Below are positions 39,518-47,237 of a DNA stretch of 64,000 nt, one piece after another. Each line of letters starts with the position of its first letter. The stretch's first letter is position 1. This DNA comes from Noviherbaspirillum saxi (GTDB lineage: Bacteria; Pseudomonadota; Gammaproteobacteria; Burkholderiales; Burkholderiaceae_D). The notes beneath the pieces were generated by a model that was not told the DNA's origin, did no database searches, and saw nothing but the letters and a program-made list of their open reading frames with translations. Where the stretch lies: contig NZ_QYUO01000001.1 in NCBI RefSeq assembly GCF_003591035.1, positions 620,001 to 684,000 on the forward strand, in the 5' to 3' direction. The position numbers and the translations under genes were made by a program.

Positions 39518-40539
39518 GCGCGTTTCTGTTTTTGTTTGCCTTGCTTTTGCTTGTCTGATTCCATGCGCCGTTGCAGATAGGCGTCGATACGCTTGGGGGT
39601 TTCTTTCGTGGCGAGATAGACGCCGCGTTGTCCCGAATGCAGCAGTACGCCCGAGGCAAGCCAGCTTTGCACCATATGGCGCGGGATGCCGCGTGCGCTC
39701 AGATCGCTGGCGGTAAGGGTTTTTGCGGCCTTGCGGCGTGTTGTCGGCTTTGCCTTGGCGGCCGGAACGCTCTTGGCCGGCGATGCGGGTTTCGGTACGG
39801 CTGGCGCAGCCTGCGGAACCGGGGTTTCACCCAGTTCGATACCAAATAGCGCGGAGAGATCGGTATCCTGCAGTGGCTGGTGTCCACCGGTCTCCGATAT
39901 CGGCAGGCTGCCCGCCTGACTAATCAGTTGTTGCGGATCTACCTGGCGCAACAAAAACAGCAGTTCCGGCTGATGGTCGAAACGGGCTCCGACACCGTAC
40001 AGCACGGCAGCGACATGCTTGCACATCCACGCGGAATCGGGGCAGCTGCAACGAAAGCTGATCTGTTCCGACGCAGGAAACAGGCCGTTATCACTGCGCG
40101 TGACCACTTCCATCACGGCATCGGACAAGCGACCTTGCAATAATTCGACCAGTGAAGCAACCTTGCCCGCGCATTCCTTGAGGATGGCTTGCCAGAGCTT
40201 GTCCTTCAGCGCATGCACCTTGATTTCTACCTGATAGACGTCGGAGCCGGCAACCAGGGCAGTGATCTTGCCGTTTTCGATCTGCAGGTCGACCACAGAG
40301 CCATTGCGCACATAAGTCCGTCCACGCGGCAGCCGACTGGCATAGTCGCTATAGGTTTCCAGATGGACGCACCACTGTTTGCCCCAAAAGGTACGCGCAA
40401 TGGTGCGTCCTTCGATGACGACCGGCGTGCAGATTCGGCCTTTTTTCTTGAGCGACGCGACCGCGCGCTCGGCCTGGCGCTTGCGTTCCGCCACTGGCAC
40501 ATAAGGCGGCCACCCGCCGTAGAAAAAGTCGCTTGCCAT
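39514..40539 (-). CDS. SWIM zinc-finger protein with C-terminal winged-helix-like segment
   Basis: 341 residues. The N-terminal part (GKQWCVHLETYSDYASRLPRG) matches bacterial SWIM proteins; the finger is C164-S-C166-x6-C173-x-H175 (FRCSCPDSAWMCKH). Then comes a Pro/Ala/Lys linker (about 240-272) and a C-terminal segment (LSARGIPRHMVQSWLASGVL, then RGVYLATKE) that looks like the winged helix of AbiEi-type proteins. SWIM domains bind nucleic acid or protein; this type is usually paired with an SNF2 helicase, as here. AAGGAGG ribosome site; 38 bp after the SNF2 gene; stop overlaps jetA. Confidence 0.85.
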   Translation of the reverse strand: MASDFFYGGWPPYVPVAERKRQAERAVASLKKKGRICTPVVIEGRTIARTFWGKQWCVHLETYSDYASRLPRGRTYVRNGSVVDLQIENGKITALVAGSDVYQVEIKVHALKDKLWQAILKECAGKVASLVELLQGRLSDAVMEVVTRSDNGLFPASEQISFRCSCPDSAWMCKHVAAVLYGVGARFDHQPELLFLLRQVDPQQLISQAGSLPISETGGHQPLQDTDLSALFGIELGETPVPQAAPAVPKPASPAKSVPAAKAKPTTRRKAAKTLTASDLSARGIPRHMVQSWLASGVLLHSGQRGVYLATKETPKRIDAYLQRRMESDKQKQGKQKQKRA

Positions 40540-40577
40540 GGTTCATCCTCCTTCTGCATCGCACCGGCATGGGCGCA

Positions 40578-43319
40578 TCATTTCTCATCCATCGCGCGCT
40601 TGAGATCGAGCGATACCAACTGCAGCAACTCGTCGTTACCCATTTCAGAGAGCAGCATTTCTGTACCGCCCTCCAGAATCTCATTCGATAACCCCAGTTT
40701 AGCCTCGATCAGCGCGTCTATTTTTTCTTCGACGGTGCCGCGGCAAATGAACTTGTGCACCAGGACATTTTTTTTCTGTCCGATGCGATAGGCACGGTCG
40801 GTTGCCTGATTCTCGACTGCCGGGTTCCACCAGCGATCGAAATGGATGACGTGCGAGGCCGCCGTCAGGTTGAGGCCGGTACCGCCAGCCTTGATAGAAA
40901 GCACGAAAAAGGGTGGTCCGTCTTCTCTCTGAAAGCTATCGACCAAGGTCTTGCGCGCCTTCACCGGCGTCGCGCCGTGCAGCACCAGTCCCGGTTGTCC
41001 ATAGATACTGTGCAAGAACTCGGCGAGCGGCGCGGTCATTTCCTGGAATTGGGTAAACACCAGAAACTTTTCCTGGCGTGCTGCGATTTCCTCAATGATT
41101 TCCCGCAGGCGGGCAAACTTGCCGCTGTCGTCGCCGGCGTAGCGCCCATCTCCCAGCCATTGCGAAGGGTGATTACAGATCTGCTTCAGGCGCATCAGGA
41201 AGGCGAGCACCGCGCCGCGCCGCTGTATCCCGTCGAGGGTGGCGAGCTGGCTGGCAAAGGTGTCGATGGACTCCTGATACAGGCGTGCCTGTGACCGGCT
41301 CAGCGAACAATAGGCCTTGACTTCGGTCTTGTCGGGCAGATCGGCAATGATGCGCTTGTCGCTTTTCAGACGCCGCAAGATATAGGGTTGCACCAGCTTG
41401 CGCAGCGGCGCATAGCCGGTCTGCTCATCTTCCGCCATGCGCTTGGCAAGACGGCTGAATGCCTTGTCGGAACCGAGCAGGCCCGGGCAAATGAAATCGA
41501 ACAGCGACCACAAATCGCCCAGCCGGTTTTCCACCGGTGTACCGGTCAATGCCAGCCGCACCCGGCTCTTGAGTGCTTTCACCGCGCGCGTCTGTTTCGT
41601 CCCCGGGTTCTTGATCGCCTGTGCTTCATCCAGCACTGTGAGCGACCATTGCGTTTGCGCGATCCATGGCAAGCGCAGCAGGCTGCCGTAACTAGTGATG
41701 ACGACATCGATATCGGCCAGGCGCTCGGCCGGCAGCGAGGCGAGCTCTTTGGCCGGTATCGCCGATGGATGCGCGACGAGCAGGCGCAGGCTCGGTGCAA
41801 AGCGCGCGATCTCCGTCTGCCAGTTGGCGATGAGGGAGGCGGGCACCACCAATAGATGCGGACCGGGATCGGCGGCTTGCTTTGCCATCAGCAAAAGCGC
41901 CAGCACCTGCACGGTTTTGCCCAGTCCCATGTCGTCGGCCAGGCAGCCGCCCAAGCCAAGCTGATTCAGCCACCACAACCAGCGCACGCCGTCCTGCTGA
42001 TAAGGCCGCAGCTGTGCTTTCATTTCCGGTATGGCAGACTCTTCACCCTGTGGATGACGCAAGCCGTCCAGTACTTCCTGCAACCAGTCGCCGGCCGTGA
42101 CGCCGGACCATTCCGCCACTGATGCCGAAAGCACATCCTTGTCGCCGCTTTCCAACGCAGTACCCGCCAACAGGCGCATGCCCTGGAGAAACGTGATTTC
42201 GCCGCCGGCTGCACCGCGCTGCACTTTTTTCCAATGTGCCAGTACTGCGTCGAGTTTGGCCCGATCGACTTCGACCCACCGTCCTTTCAAGCGCACGAGG
42301 CCATCGCCGGCGGTCAGCAATTGCTTCCACTCCGCTTCCGTCAATTGTTCATCGCCGAGCGAGACCGAGATGCTGAAATCCATCAGCGCATCCATCCCCA
42401 ATCCGCTGGCCCGGTTGCCGATATTGACTTTCACTTGCGGACGCGGCGGCTGATGCGGTTTCCACCAGTCCGGAATGCGTACCACGATGCCGCTGGCTTC
42501 GAATATGGGAATGTTTTGCAGGAAGCGATGGGCGTCGCCCGGTGTCCATGCGATGGGATGAAATATTGCGCCGGATTCGACCAGCGATTTCAGCCATGGA
42601 CTTTGCTCGGATGCGCGCTGCACCGGCAGCAACAGCGCCAGTAGTGCCTCTCGATTGGCTGCGCCGGCGTATTCCTGCAGCGCGCGTCCCAGCGGCAAAT
42701 GCTGCGCACGTGCCTGTTGCGACACATTTGCCACATAGGTGGCGAGAAAGGCGAATGGCGTATCTTCGCTGGCCTTGTTTTCCGCCAGATGAAAACACAC
42801 GCGGCCAACCATGTTCCAGCTCGGATGCTTTTGTGCGAGCCAGCGCTGCACATCTTCGCCTGCTGCGGCGATTTCTTCGCGCAAAGTCGTGTGCAGCTCG
42901 ACCCACAGCGCTTCCAGCCGTACGAGATCGAGGTATTCGGCGCCCGTCATAGGCGGCATACGCGCGGCCAGCTGTTCCAGCTCGGCAAGCGGTGGCGCGA
43001 TATGCACAGTCTGCCATTGCTGCGCCAGATCCGGCAATGCGCAAAGACGAACCATGAACAGGTGAGCAAGTTCGCGACCGAAGACGAGCGAAGGTGTCAG
43101 CGTACTGGCAAGCTCGCTCGCCCCTAGATGCAACAGGCCGCTGCCGGCGCTACGTTCGAAGGCTTTGCGAATACGCGTTGTGGTGCTGGGAGCAAGCTGC
43201 TCCGAATCCGAGGGAAGAATGTCCAGATGGACTCGCCCCGCAGGCGAAATGGCGAGTGCGAGAGAAACACCCGTAGTATTTTGCCGCGATAACGACGCGT
43301 CGAAATTGGCTTCAGTCAT
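40578..43319 (-). CDS. SNF2-family (SWI2/SNF2) DNA translocase/helicase
   Basis: 913 residues. A 400-residue N-terminal region of bacterial SNF2 type precedes the two RecA-like lobes: Walker A LADDMGLGKTVQ (about 460), motif II LDEAQAIKNP, motif III ALTGTPVENRLGDLWSLF, and lobe 2 with FTQFQEM, KAGGTGLNLTAA and motif VI ATDRAYRIGQ. Such proteins move along dsDNA without unwinding and remodel bound proteins. It is the first gene of the SNF2-SWIM-jetABCD run; its 5' end overlaps a decayed gene by 8 bp. Confidence 0.92.
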   Translation of the reverse strand: MTEANFDASLSRQNTTGVSLALAISPAGRVHLDILPSDSEQLAPSTTTRIRKAFERSAGSGLLHLGASELASTLTPSLVFGRELAHLFMVRLCALPDLAQQWQTVHIAPPLAELEQLAARMPPMTGAEYLDLVRLEALWVELHTTLREEIAAAGEDVQRWLAQKHPSWNMVGRVCFHLAENKASEDTPFAFLATYVANVSQQARAQHLPLGRALQEYAGAANREALLALLLPVQRASEQSPWLKSLVESGAIFHPIAWTPGDAHRFLQNIPIFEASGIVVRIPDWWKPHQPPRPQVKVNIGNRASGLGMDALMDFSISVSLGDEQLTEAEWKQLLTAGDGLVRLKGRWVEVDRAKLDAVLAHWKKVQRGAAGGEITFLQGMRLLAGTALESGDKDVLSASVAEWSGVTAGDWLQEVLDGLRHPQGEESAIPEMKAQLRPYQQDGVRWLWWLNQLGLGGCLADDMGLGKTVQVLALLLMAKQAADPGPHLLVVPASLIANWQTEIARFAPSLRLLVAHPSAIPAKELASLPAERLADIDVVITSYGSLLRLPWIAQTQWSLTVLDEAQAIKNPGTKQTRAVKALKSRVRLALTGTPVENRLGDLWSLFDFICPGLLGSDKAFSRLAKRMAEDEQTGYAPLRKLVQPYILRRLKSDKRIIADLPDKTEVKAYCSLSRSQARLYQESIDTFASQLATLDGIQRRGAVLAFLMRLKQICNHPSQWLGDGRYAGDDSGKFARLREIIEEIAARQEKFLVFTQFQEMTAPLAEFLHSIYGQPGLVLHGATPVKARKTLVDSFQREDGPPFFVLSIKAGGTGLNLTAASHVIHFDRWWNPAVENQATDRAYRIGQKKNVLVHKFICRGTVEEKIDALIEAKLGLSNEILEGGTEMLLSEMGNDELLQLVSLDLKRAMDEK

Positions 43320-43602
43320 GAGATGCGGAATTCCAGGCGTGCTTGATCGCTACTTCTACCATAGCCCAGCCTCGACCAGACGGCGGACAGTGCCCCGCGT
43401 TTGACATGGCGCGCCATGACCGCTTCGTCAAATCTTCATGCGGCACTTGAAGGGGAAGTCGGCAGCTGCACCAATTGTATTCATTGACGAACCTCGTCGC
43501 CGTAATCGTCGCCCGTGAAGAGCGGGAACGGCATTCGACCACTTCGTTACGGGTAAGCGGCCGGTCGATGGCAACGAATTTGTAATATTGGTACTCGCTC
43601 AC
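43312..43602 (-). pseudogene. Internally deleted copy of the 47225-48379 gene
   Basis: The first 44 codons (SEYQYYKFVAIDRPLTRNE to VNEYNW) are nearly identical to the intact gene at 47225-48379. The sequence then skips 23 codons between two NW codon pairs, continues with CSCRLPLQVPHE, and jumps about 1 kb to the gene's 3' end (nucleotide match to RHAKRGAL, out of frame). It runs on into a match to the first codons of the following primase-helicase gene (MVEVAIKHAW versus MGEIAIKHGR). GTG start overlaps the hepT stop. Non-functional relic or at most a 96-residue peptide. Confidence 0.85.
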
Positions 43603-43952
43603 TGATGCTGTTCTTTAAGATTTCGCAGTTCGAGCAGCAATGCGGGAATGTCGTCTCGGATGATGCTCCACAAGGTGTCGTTATCGATGCCAAGATATCC
43701 GTGGATCAGCCGGTTGCGTGTGGCAATGATGAGCCGCCATGGAACCTGCGGATTCGCTGTACGTACGACATCCGGAATATGCGTTGCCGCCTCGCCGGTC
43801 AGTTCAAGATTACGCACCGTGGCGTCATAATTCAGGCTGCTGGCAACGAAACTTGCCTGGTCGAAACCATCGGTATAAGCGATTACTTTCTCGACGAACT
43901 CGGTCATGTCGTCGAGATAAAACCGCCATTCTCGTTGCGAGGACTCAGACAT
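43599..43952 (-). CDS. hepT: HepT-type HEPN toxin (RNase), DUF86
   Basis: 117 residues, all-helical HEPN domain with the RX4HXY active site: R79-NRLI-H84-G-Y86. HepT cleaves RNA (tRNA in studied cases), and the Tyr is the residue that its antitoxin AMPylates. ATG 43952 lies inside the end of mntA; a TTG 18 bp upstream is an alternative. Confidence 0.93.
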   Translation of the reverse strand: MSESSQREWRFYLDDMTEFVEKVIAYTDGFDQASFVASSLNYDATVRNLELTGEAATHIPDVVRTANPQVPWRLIIATRNRLIHGYLGIDNDTLWSIIRDDIPALLLELRNLKEQHQ

Positions 43953-44235
43953 GCACCGCCTCTCGTTCAATAAACGGACGCAACTCGGCGCGTAGCGCTT
44001 TATCGGTTACCAGATCGACCGCGCAGCCGAACAGGTCTTCGAGATAGAACTGGACGCCAAAGTAGCGTGCCGATGTTGCTGGACCGTCGAAGGCAACCAG
44101 GACGTCAATGTCGCTACCCGCCTTTGCCGCGTCGCGTGCGGTTGAGCCAAACAGGGCCAGGTCCGTCACCCCGTAACGCGCAGCCAAAATTGATTTGCTC
44201 TGAGCGAGTAATTTAAGGGCTTGTGAACGATTCAT
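43945..44235 (-). CDS. mntA: MntA-type nucleotidyltransferase antitoxin
   Basis: 96 residues of a minimal nucleotidyltransferase: G30-S31-x10-D42-x-D44 (FGSTARDAAKAGSDIDVLV), the GSX10DXD motif of MntA, which adds AMP to the HepT Tyr and silences it. Good ribosome site (GAGGA). Together with hepT it forms a type VII toxin-antitoxin pair directly upstream of the SNF2-Wadjet run. Confidence 0.93.
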   Translation of the reverse strand: MNRSQALKLLAQSKSILAARYGVTDLALFGSTARDAAKAGSDIDVLVAFDGPATSARYFGVQFYLEDLFGCAVDLVTDKALRAELRPFIEREAVHV

Positions 44236-44436
44236 TGCAGCGTCCTCTTAAACGGGGTGTTTTGTCCAGCAATGTGCTGGCGCGGTTAGTACCTATGATT
44301 CGGTATTGTCATCATTGTAAATGATGACTCTGATGTCCTTATCCGTGATCAATTGCGAATCTACAGCGCATGCCACGCTCAGTCACGGTCTTTAGGTGCT
44401 CGTTGATTGTCAGCACTTTTACCTGGCGCGTATGGA

Positions 44437-44532
44437 GGTATTTTCCATATCATTACCCTTTTAGTTCCGGCATTACCCTATTTCAGACTGCGCCGGAAAA
44501 TCGCATCACGAAAGATCCAAATACCCGGCGCC
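44437..44532. repeat. Direct repeat B, left copy
   Basis: About 80 percent identical by eye to 49155-49251. On the minus strand both copies encode the same ORF tail (AIFRRSLK-stop here, AIFRHSLK-stop at right), preceded by an APG tripeptide. They appear to be 3' ends of related, now lost genes next to the element integrase. Confidence 0.75.
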
Positions 44533-44610
44533 TGCGCTTTGCCATGCTCGTCGCGTGCTTCGGTCAGCGTAAGGCGTTTGCCATCGCTTTTGAGTGGAAT
44601 CACCTGGAAT
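44478..44610 (-). pseudogene. Gene-tail fragment of unknown family
   Basis: The minus-strand frame reads PFQVIPLKSDGKRLTLTEAR and continues to the AIFRRSLK stop at 44478. It has no start of its own, since the frame passes through the ychF-type terminator. It shares its last residues with the frame at 49157-49200. Family not recognised. Confidence 0.35.
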
Positions 44611-44616
44611 GGTAAG

Positions 44617-44718
44617 CCGCCGTCAACAAAAAGCCCGTAAATACGGGGCTTTCGAGGTTGTTTGATGTGTGATGGAACGTCGTGAAACGATGCCTTTGGG
44701 CTAGACGTTGAACAGGAA
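44617..44718. repeat. Direct repeat A, left copy (duplicated ychF 3' end and terminator)
   Basis: Matches 49644-49744. It includes 18 identical bases encoding the last five codons and stop of ychF (FLFNV-stop, 44701-44718) and the ychF terminator hairpin, here with one C lost from the stem. Interpreted as the far attachment site of an element integrated at the ychF 3' end. Confidence 0.85.
44627..44651 (-). terminator. Second copy of the ychF terminator
   Basis: AAGCCCGTA/TACGGGGCTT hairpin with a T-run on the minus strand, slightly weakened by a missing base. It would end transcripts of the primase-helicase gene before mntA. Confidence 0.7.
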
Positions 44719-44831
44719 TTCGCGGCTGCAGGGCGCACCAGTACGGGGTTTCGTCATTTGATGGCGCATTCTGTACCCGCGTTGGTAATTACACCACGCT
44801 ATTGTAACCGCTGCTTTCGGTAAGGTTTCGC

Positions 44832-47237
44832 CTATAGGTTCAACTGTCCGGAAAGGTCGCACATCCGATAGCCCATCGCCCGATACCCGCGTTGACGCTT
44901 GTCCCACATACGCAACAGCGCCGGATGCCTGGCATCAACAAAATCGATGATTCGCACGTCGGTCTTGGTCGCGTGCTCCCGGTGCAAACGCCCGGCATAT
45001 TGTTGGAGCGTGCCTTTCCACGAGATCGGCATCGCCAGGACCAAGGTGTCGAGCGGTGGATGGTCGAAGCCTTCGCCGACCAGCTTGCCGGTAGATAGCA
45101 GCACACGCGGCGCATCGGGTGGCAAAGCTTCGAGTTCGCCGATCAGGTGATTGCGCTGCTTTTTCGTCATCCGGCCATGCAGCGTGAAAAGATTTCCGAC
45201 CCGTCCTGCCAGCGCTGCGCCAATCGCTTCCAAGTGGTCGGTTCGTTCGGTCAAGACAAGTATCTTTCGTCTCTGGCTGAAACAATCCTTGATCTCGGCT
45301 GCAATCGCCTCTGTGCGGCCGGTATCGCTTGCCACTTGCCGGAAAACGTCCTGAATGCCGGCCTCGGCGGGCACGTCGATCCGGGTGGTGAGCATACGCG
45401 GCACGATAGCCAAGTCATGCGGTGCGCTGTCCGACTTGGCCGCGGTGTGCCGGATCGGTCCGCATTGCATGAAAATGATAGGCTGCTGTCCGTCGCGGCG
45501 GATTGGCGTAGCGGTCAGGCCCAGCACGTACTTGGCCTTGGCGCTCTTGAGTATCTTCTCGAACGAGAATGCCGAGAGGTGATGGCATTCGTCCACGATG
45601 ATGTGTCCGTAATTCTCGACCAGTTCACTGACCTCGCCTTGCCGCGAAAGAGACTGCATTACCGCGATGTCGATCTTGCCGGTCGGCCTGGCCTTGCCTC
45701 CGCCGATGGCGCCGACGATGCCTTTGCCGACGCCGAGAAAGGATTGAAGGCGCTCCTGCCATTGCTTGAGCAATTCGGTGCGGTGTACCAGTACCAAGGT
45801 ATTGATGCCGCGACGTGCAATCAGCGCAGCGGCGGTGACCGTTTTTCCGAACGCGGTCGGAGCACATAGCACGCCGGTGTCAAACTCCAACATCCTGGCT
45901 ACTGCATCTTCCTGATCCATGCGCAGCGTACCGGCGAAGGCCGCATCCAGCGGCTGACCCGGAAAACGCTGATCATTCAAATCCAGGCGGATGCCGTTAT
46001 CGCGCAGCAGTTCCTTGACCACCTCCAGGCAGCCGCGCGGCAACGCGATGTGCCTGGGATAGTTTTCGGCGCAGCCGATGACGCGCACTTTGTCCCAGGT
46101 CGACAAACGCATCGCCTGTGCTTTGTAAAACTCCGGGTTCTGGAACGCGGCTAGCCGGATCAGCCGATTGGCCAATGGCTGCGGGAGATGCGCCTTCTCG
46201 ACATAGATCATGTTTGCCAGCGTTACGGTAAGCGCCTTGGGCATCTCGCCCGACAACTTCTTCGGCATGGAAGTCACACGCTTCCAAGGCTCTTGCTGAT
46301 CCTCGTCCGCGATGAACGTCACGTCCAACGGATGGGCGCCGCCGGTCGCAATCAAAATCGCAGTCTCAATAGCCTGCACGGACATTGGCGAAAGGGATGC
46401 CAGGTAAGACCATTGATCGGGATACGGCTTGAAATCGTCATCCACGAACACGCTGCAGCCATTCTCGCGCGGCTTCTTTTGCAGCGGCAAAGCGATCAGA
46501 TTGCCGAACCCACCTTTCGGCATGGTGTCCTGGTTGGGGAGCAGCCGGTCGTAGGAGGCGAGCTTCAATTGCCGTGTGCGGGCACAGGTGTGGCTGATGA
46601 TCGCGGTGCCCAGTCGGCGGGCATCCCGTGCCGGGAGACTGGATGCGAAGAAAATCCACGCATGCGCCCCGTTGCCGGAGCGCGAAACTTCCAGTGCCAC
46701 CGGCACGCTCAATTCACGGCACGACTGCGCAAAGGCTCGTGCATCGTCTCGCCAATCGGCCTCGTCAAAGTCCACTGCCAAAAAGTGGCAGCTATCGTCG
46801 GGTAGCAGTGGATAGACGCCGATGGTGTGCTCGCCGGCGAGGTGGTCGTAGATGATGGCGTCGGAGAGCGGAATCAGCAGCCGGTTGCCGCAATCGGAAC
46901 ACTTGATGCGTGGCTTCTCGCAAACACTCGCCCGCCATTCATTGGCGCAGGCCGGCGCATAACCCGACTTGCCGGCCTTGCTCTCCCAGCGAATGGGATA
47001 AACATCGGTACGGCCACGGAACAGACGGCGAAAGAGGGCGATCTTTTCTTCCGGGCTCAGCCGGGATGGGTCCGGCTCAATCGATACCGGCGGGACTGGT
47101 GCTGGCTTCGGCAGCCGCCAATCGATGCCGTGCGTGTTCAGCAGAGCGACAAGGCGTGCGTTCTCGGCGTGCAGTTTTTCGCAGTCGGGGCATCGTGATG
47201 CGGAAAGCCGCCCGTGTTTGATCGCTATTTCTCCCAT
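44832..47237 (-). CDS. TOTE-type primase-helicase (AEP domain fused to SF2 helicase)
   Basis: 801 residues. After a short N-terminal coil (CPDCEKLHAENARLVALL) and a zinc-knuckle-like stretch (IKCSDCGNRL), an archaeo-eukaryotic primase domain (about 130-290) shows HLAGEHTIGVYPLLPDDSC, catalytic AVDFDEADW and SRSGNGAHAWIFF. The C-terminal SF2 helicase (about 430-790) has Walker A APTAFGKT, motif II DECHH, LTATPIRRDG and YAGRLHRE. This fusion is the one described for TOTE conflict systems, thought to act against invading DNA; function here is inferred. Start overlaps the upstream gene by 13 bp. Confidence 0.85.
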   Translation of the reverse strand: MGEIAIKHGRLSASRCPDCEKLHAENARLVALLNTHGIDWRLPKPAPVPPVSIEPDPSRLSPEEKIALFRRLFRGRTDVYPIRWESKAGKSGYAPACANEWRASVCEKPRIKCSDCGNRLLIPLSDAIIYDHLAGEHTIGVYPLLPDDSCHFLAVDFDEADWRDDARAFAQSCRELSVPVALEVSRSGNGAHAWIFFASSLPARDARRLGTAIISHTCARTRQLKLASYDRLLPNQDTMPKGGFGNLIALPLQKKPRENGCSVFVDDDFKPYPDQWSYLASLSPMSVQAIETAILIATGGAHPLDVTFIADEDQQEPWKRVTSMPKKLSGEMPKALTVTLANMIYVEKAHLPQPLANRLIRLAAFQNPEFYKAQAMRLSTWDKVRVIGCAENYPRHIALPRGCLEVVKELLRDNGIRLDLNDQRFPGQPLDAAFAGTLRMDQEDAVARMLEFDTGVLCAPTAFGKTVTAAALIARRGINTLVLVHRTELLKQWQERLQSFLGVGKGIVGAIGGGKARPTGKIDIAVMQSLSRQGEVSELVENYGHIIVDECHHLSAFSFEKILKSAKAKYVLGLTATPIRRDGQQPIIFMQCGPIRHTAAKSDSAPHDLAIVPRMLTTRIDVPAEAGIQDVFRQVASDTGRTEAIAAEIKDCFSQRRKILVLTERTDHLEAIGAALAGRVGNLFTLHGRMTKKQRNHLIGELEALPPDAPRVLLSTGKLVGEGFDHPPLDTLVLAMPISWKGTLQQYAGRLHREHATKTDVRIIDFVDARHPALLRMWDKRQRGYRAMGYRMCDLSGQLNL

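Larger units (their letters stand above)
44236..44831. other. AT-richer junction region with element-end repeats
   Basis: About 600 bp with no intact gene. It contains the two repeats listed separately (44437-44532 and 44617-44718), a second copy of the ychF terminator, and an ORF tail that ends at 44478. The stretch before 44437 looks AT-richer than the flanking housekeeping genes, consistent with foreign DNA. Confidence 0.6.

Noticed and set aside
32835..44235. Possibility that the SMC protein is MukB of the chromosome condensin
   Set aside because: The partners are DUF3375, DUF4194 and DUF3322/2220, not MukE/MukF, and betaproteobacteria use SMC-ScpAB; Wadjet fits all four genes.
44701..44907. 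Minus-strand frame ending FLFNV, as a possible gene
   Set aside because: The ending is just the duplicated ychF tail; the rest is the 3' end of the primase-helicase gene region in another frame.
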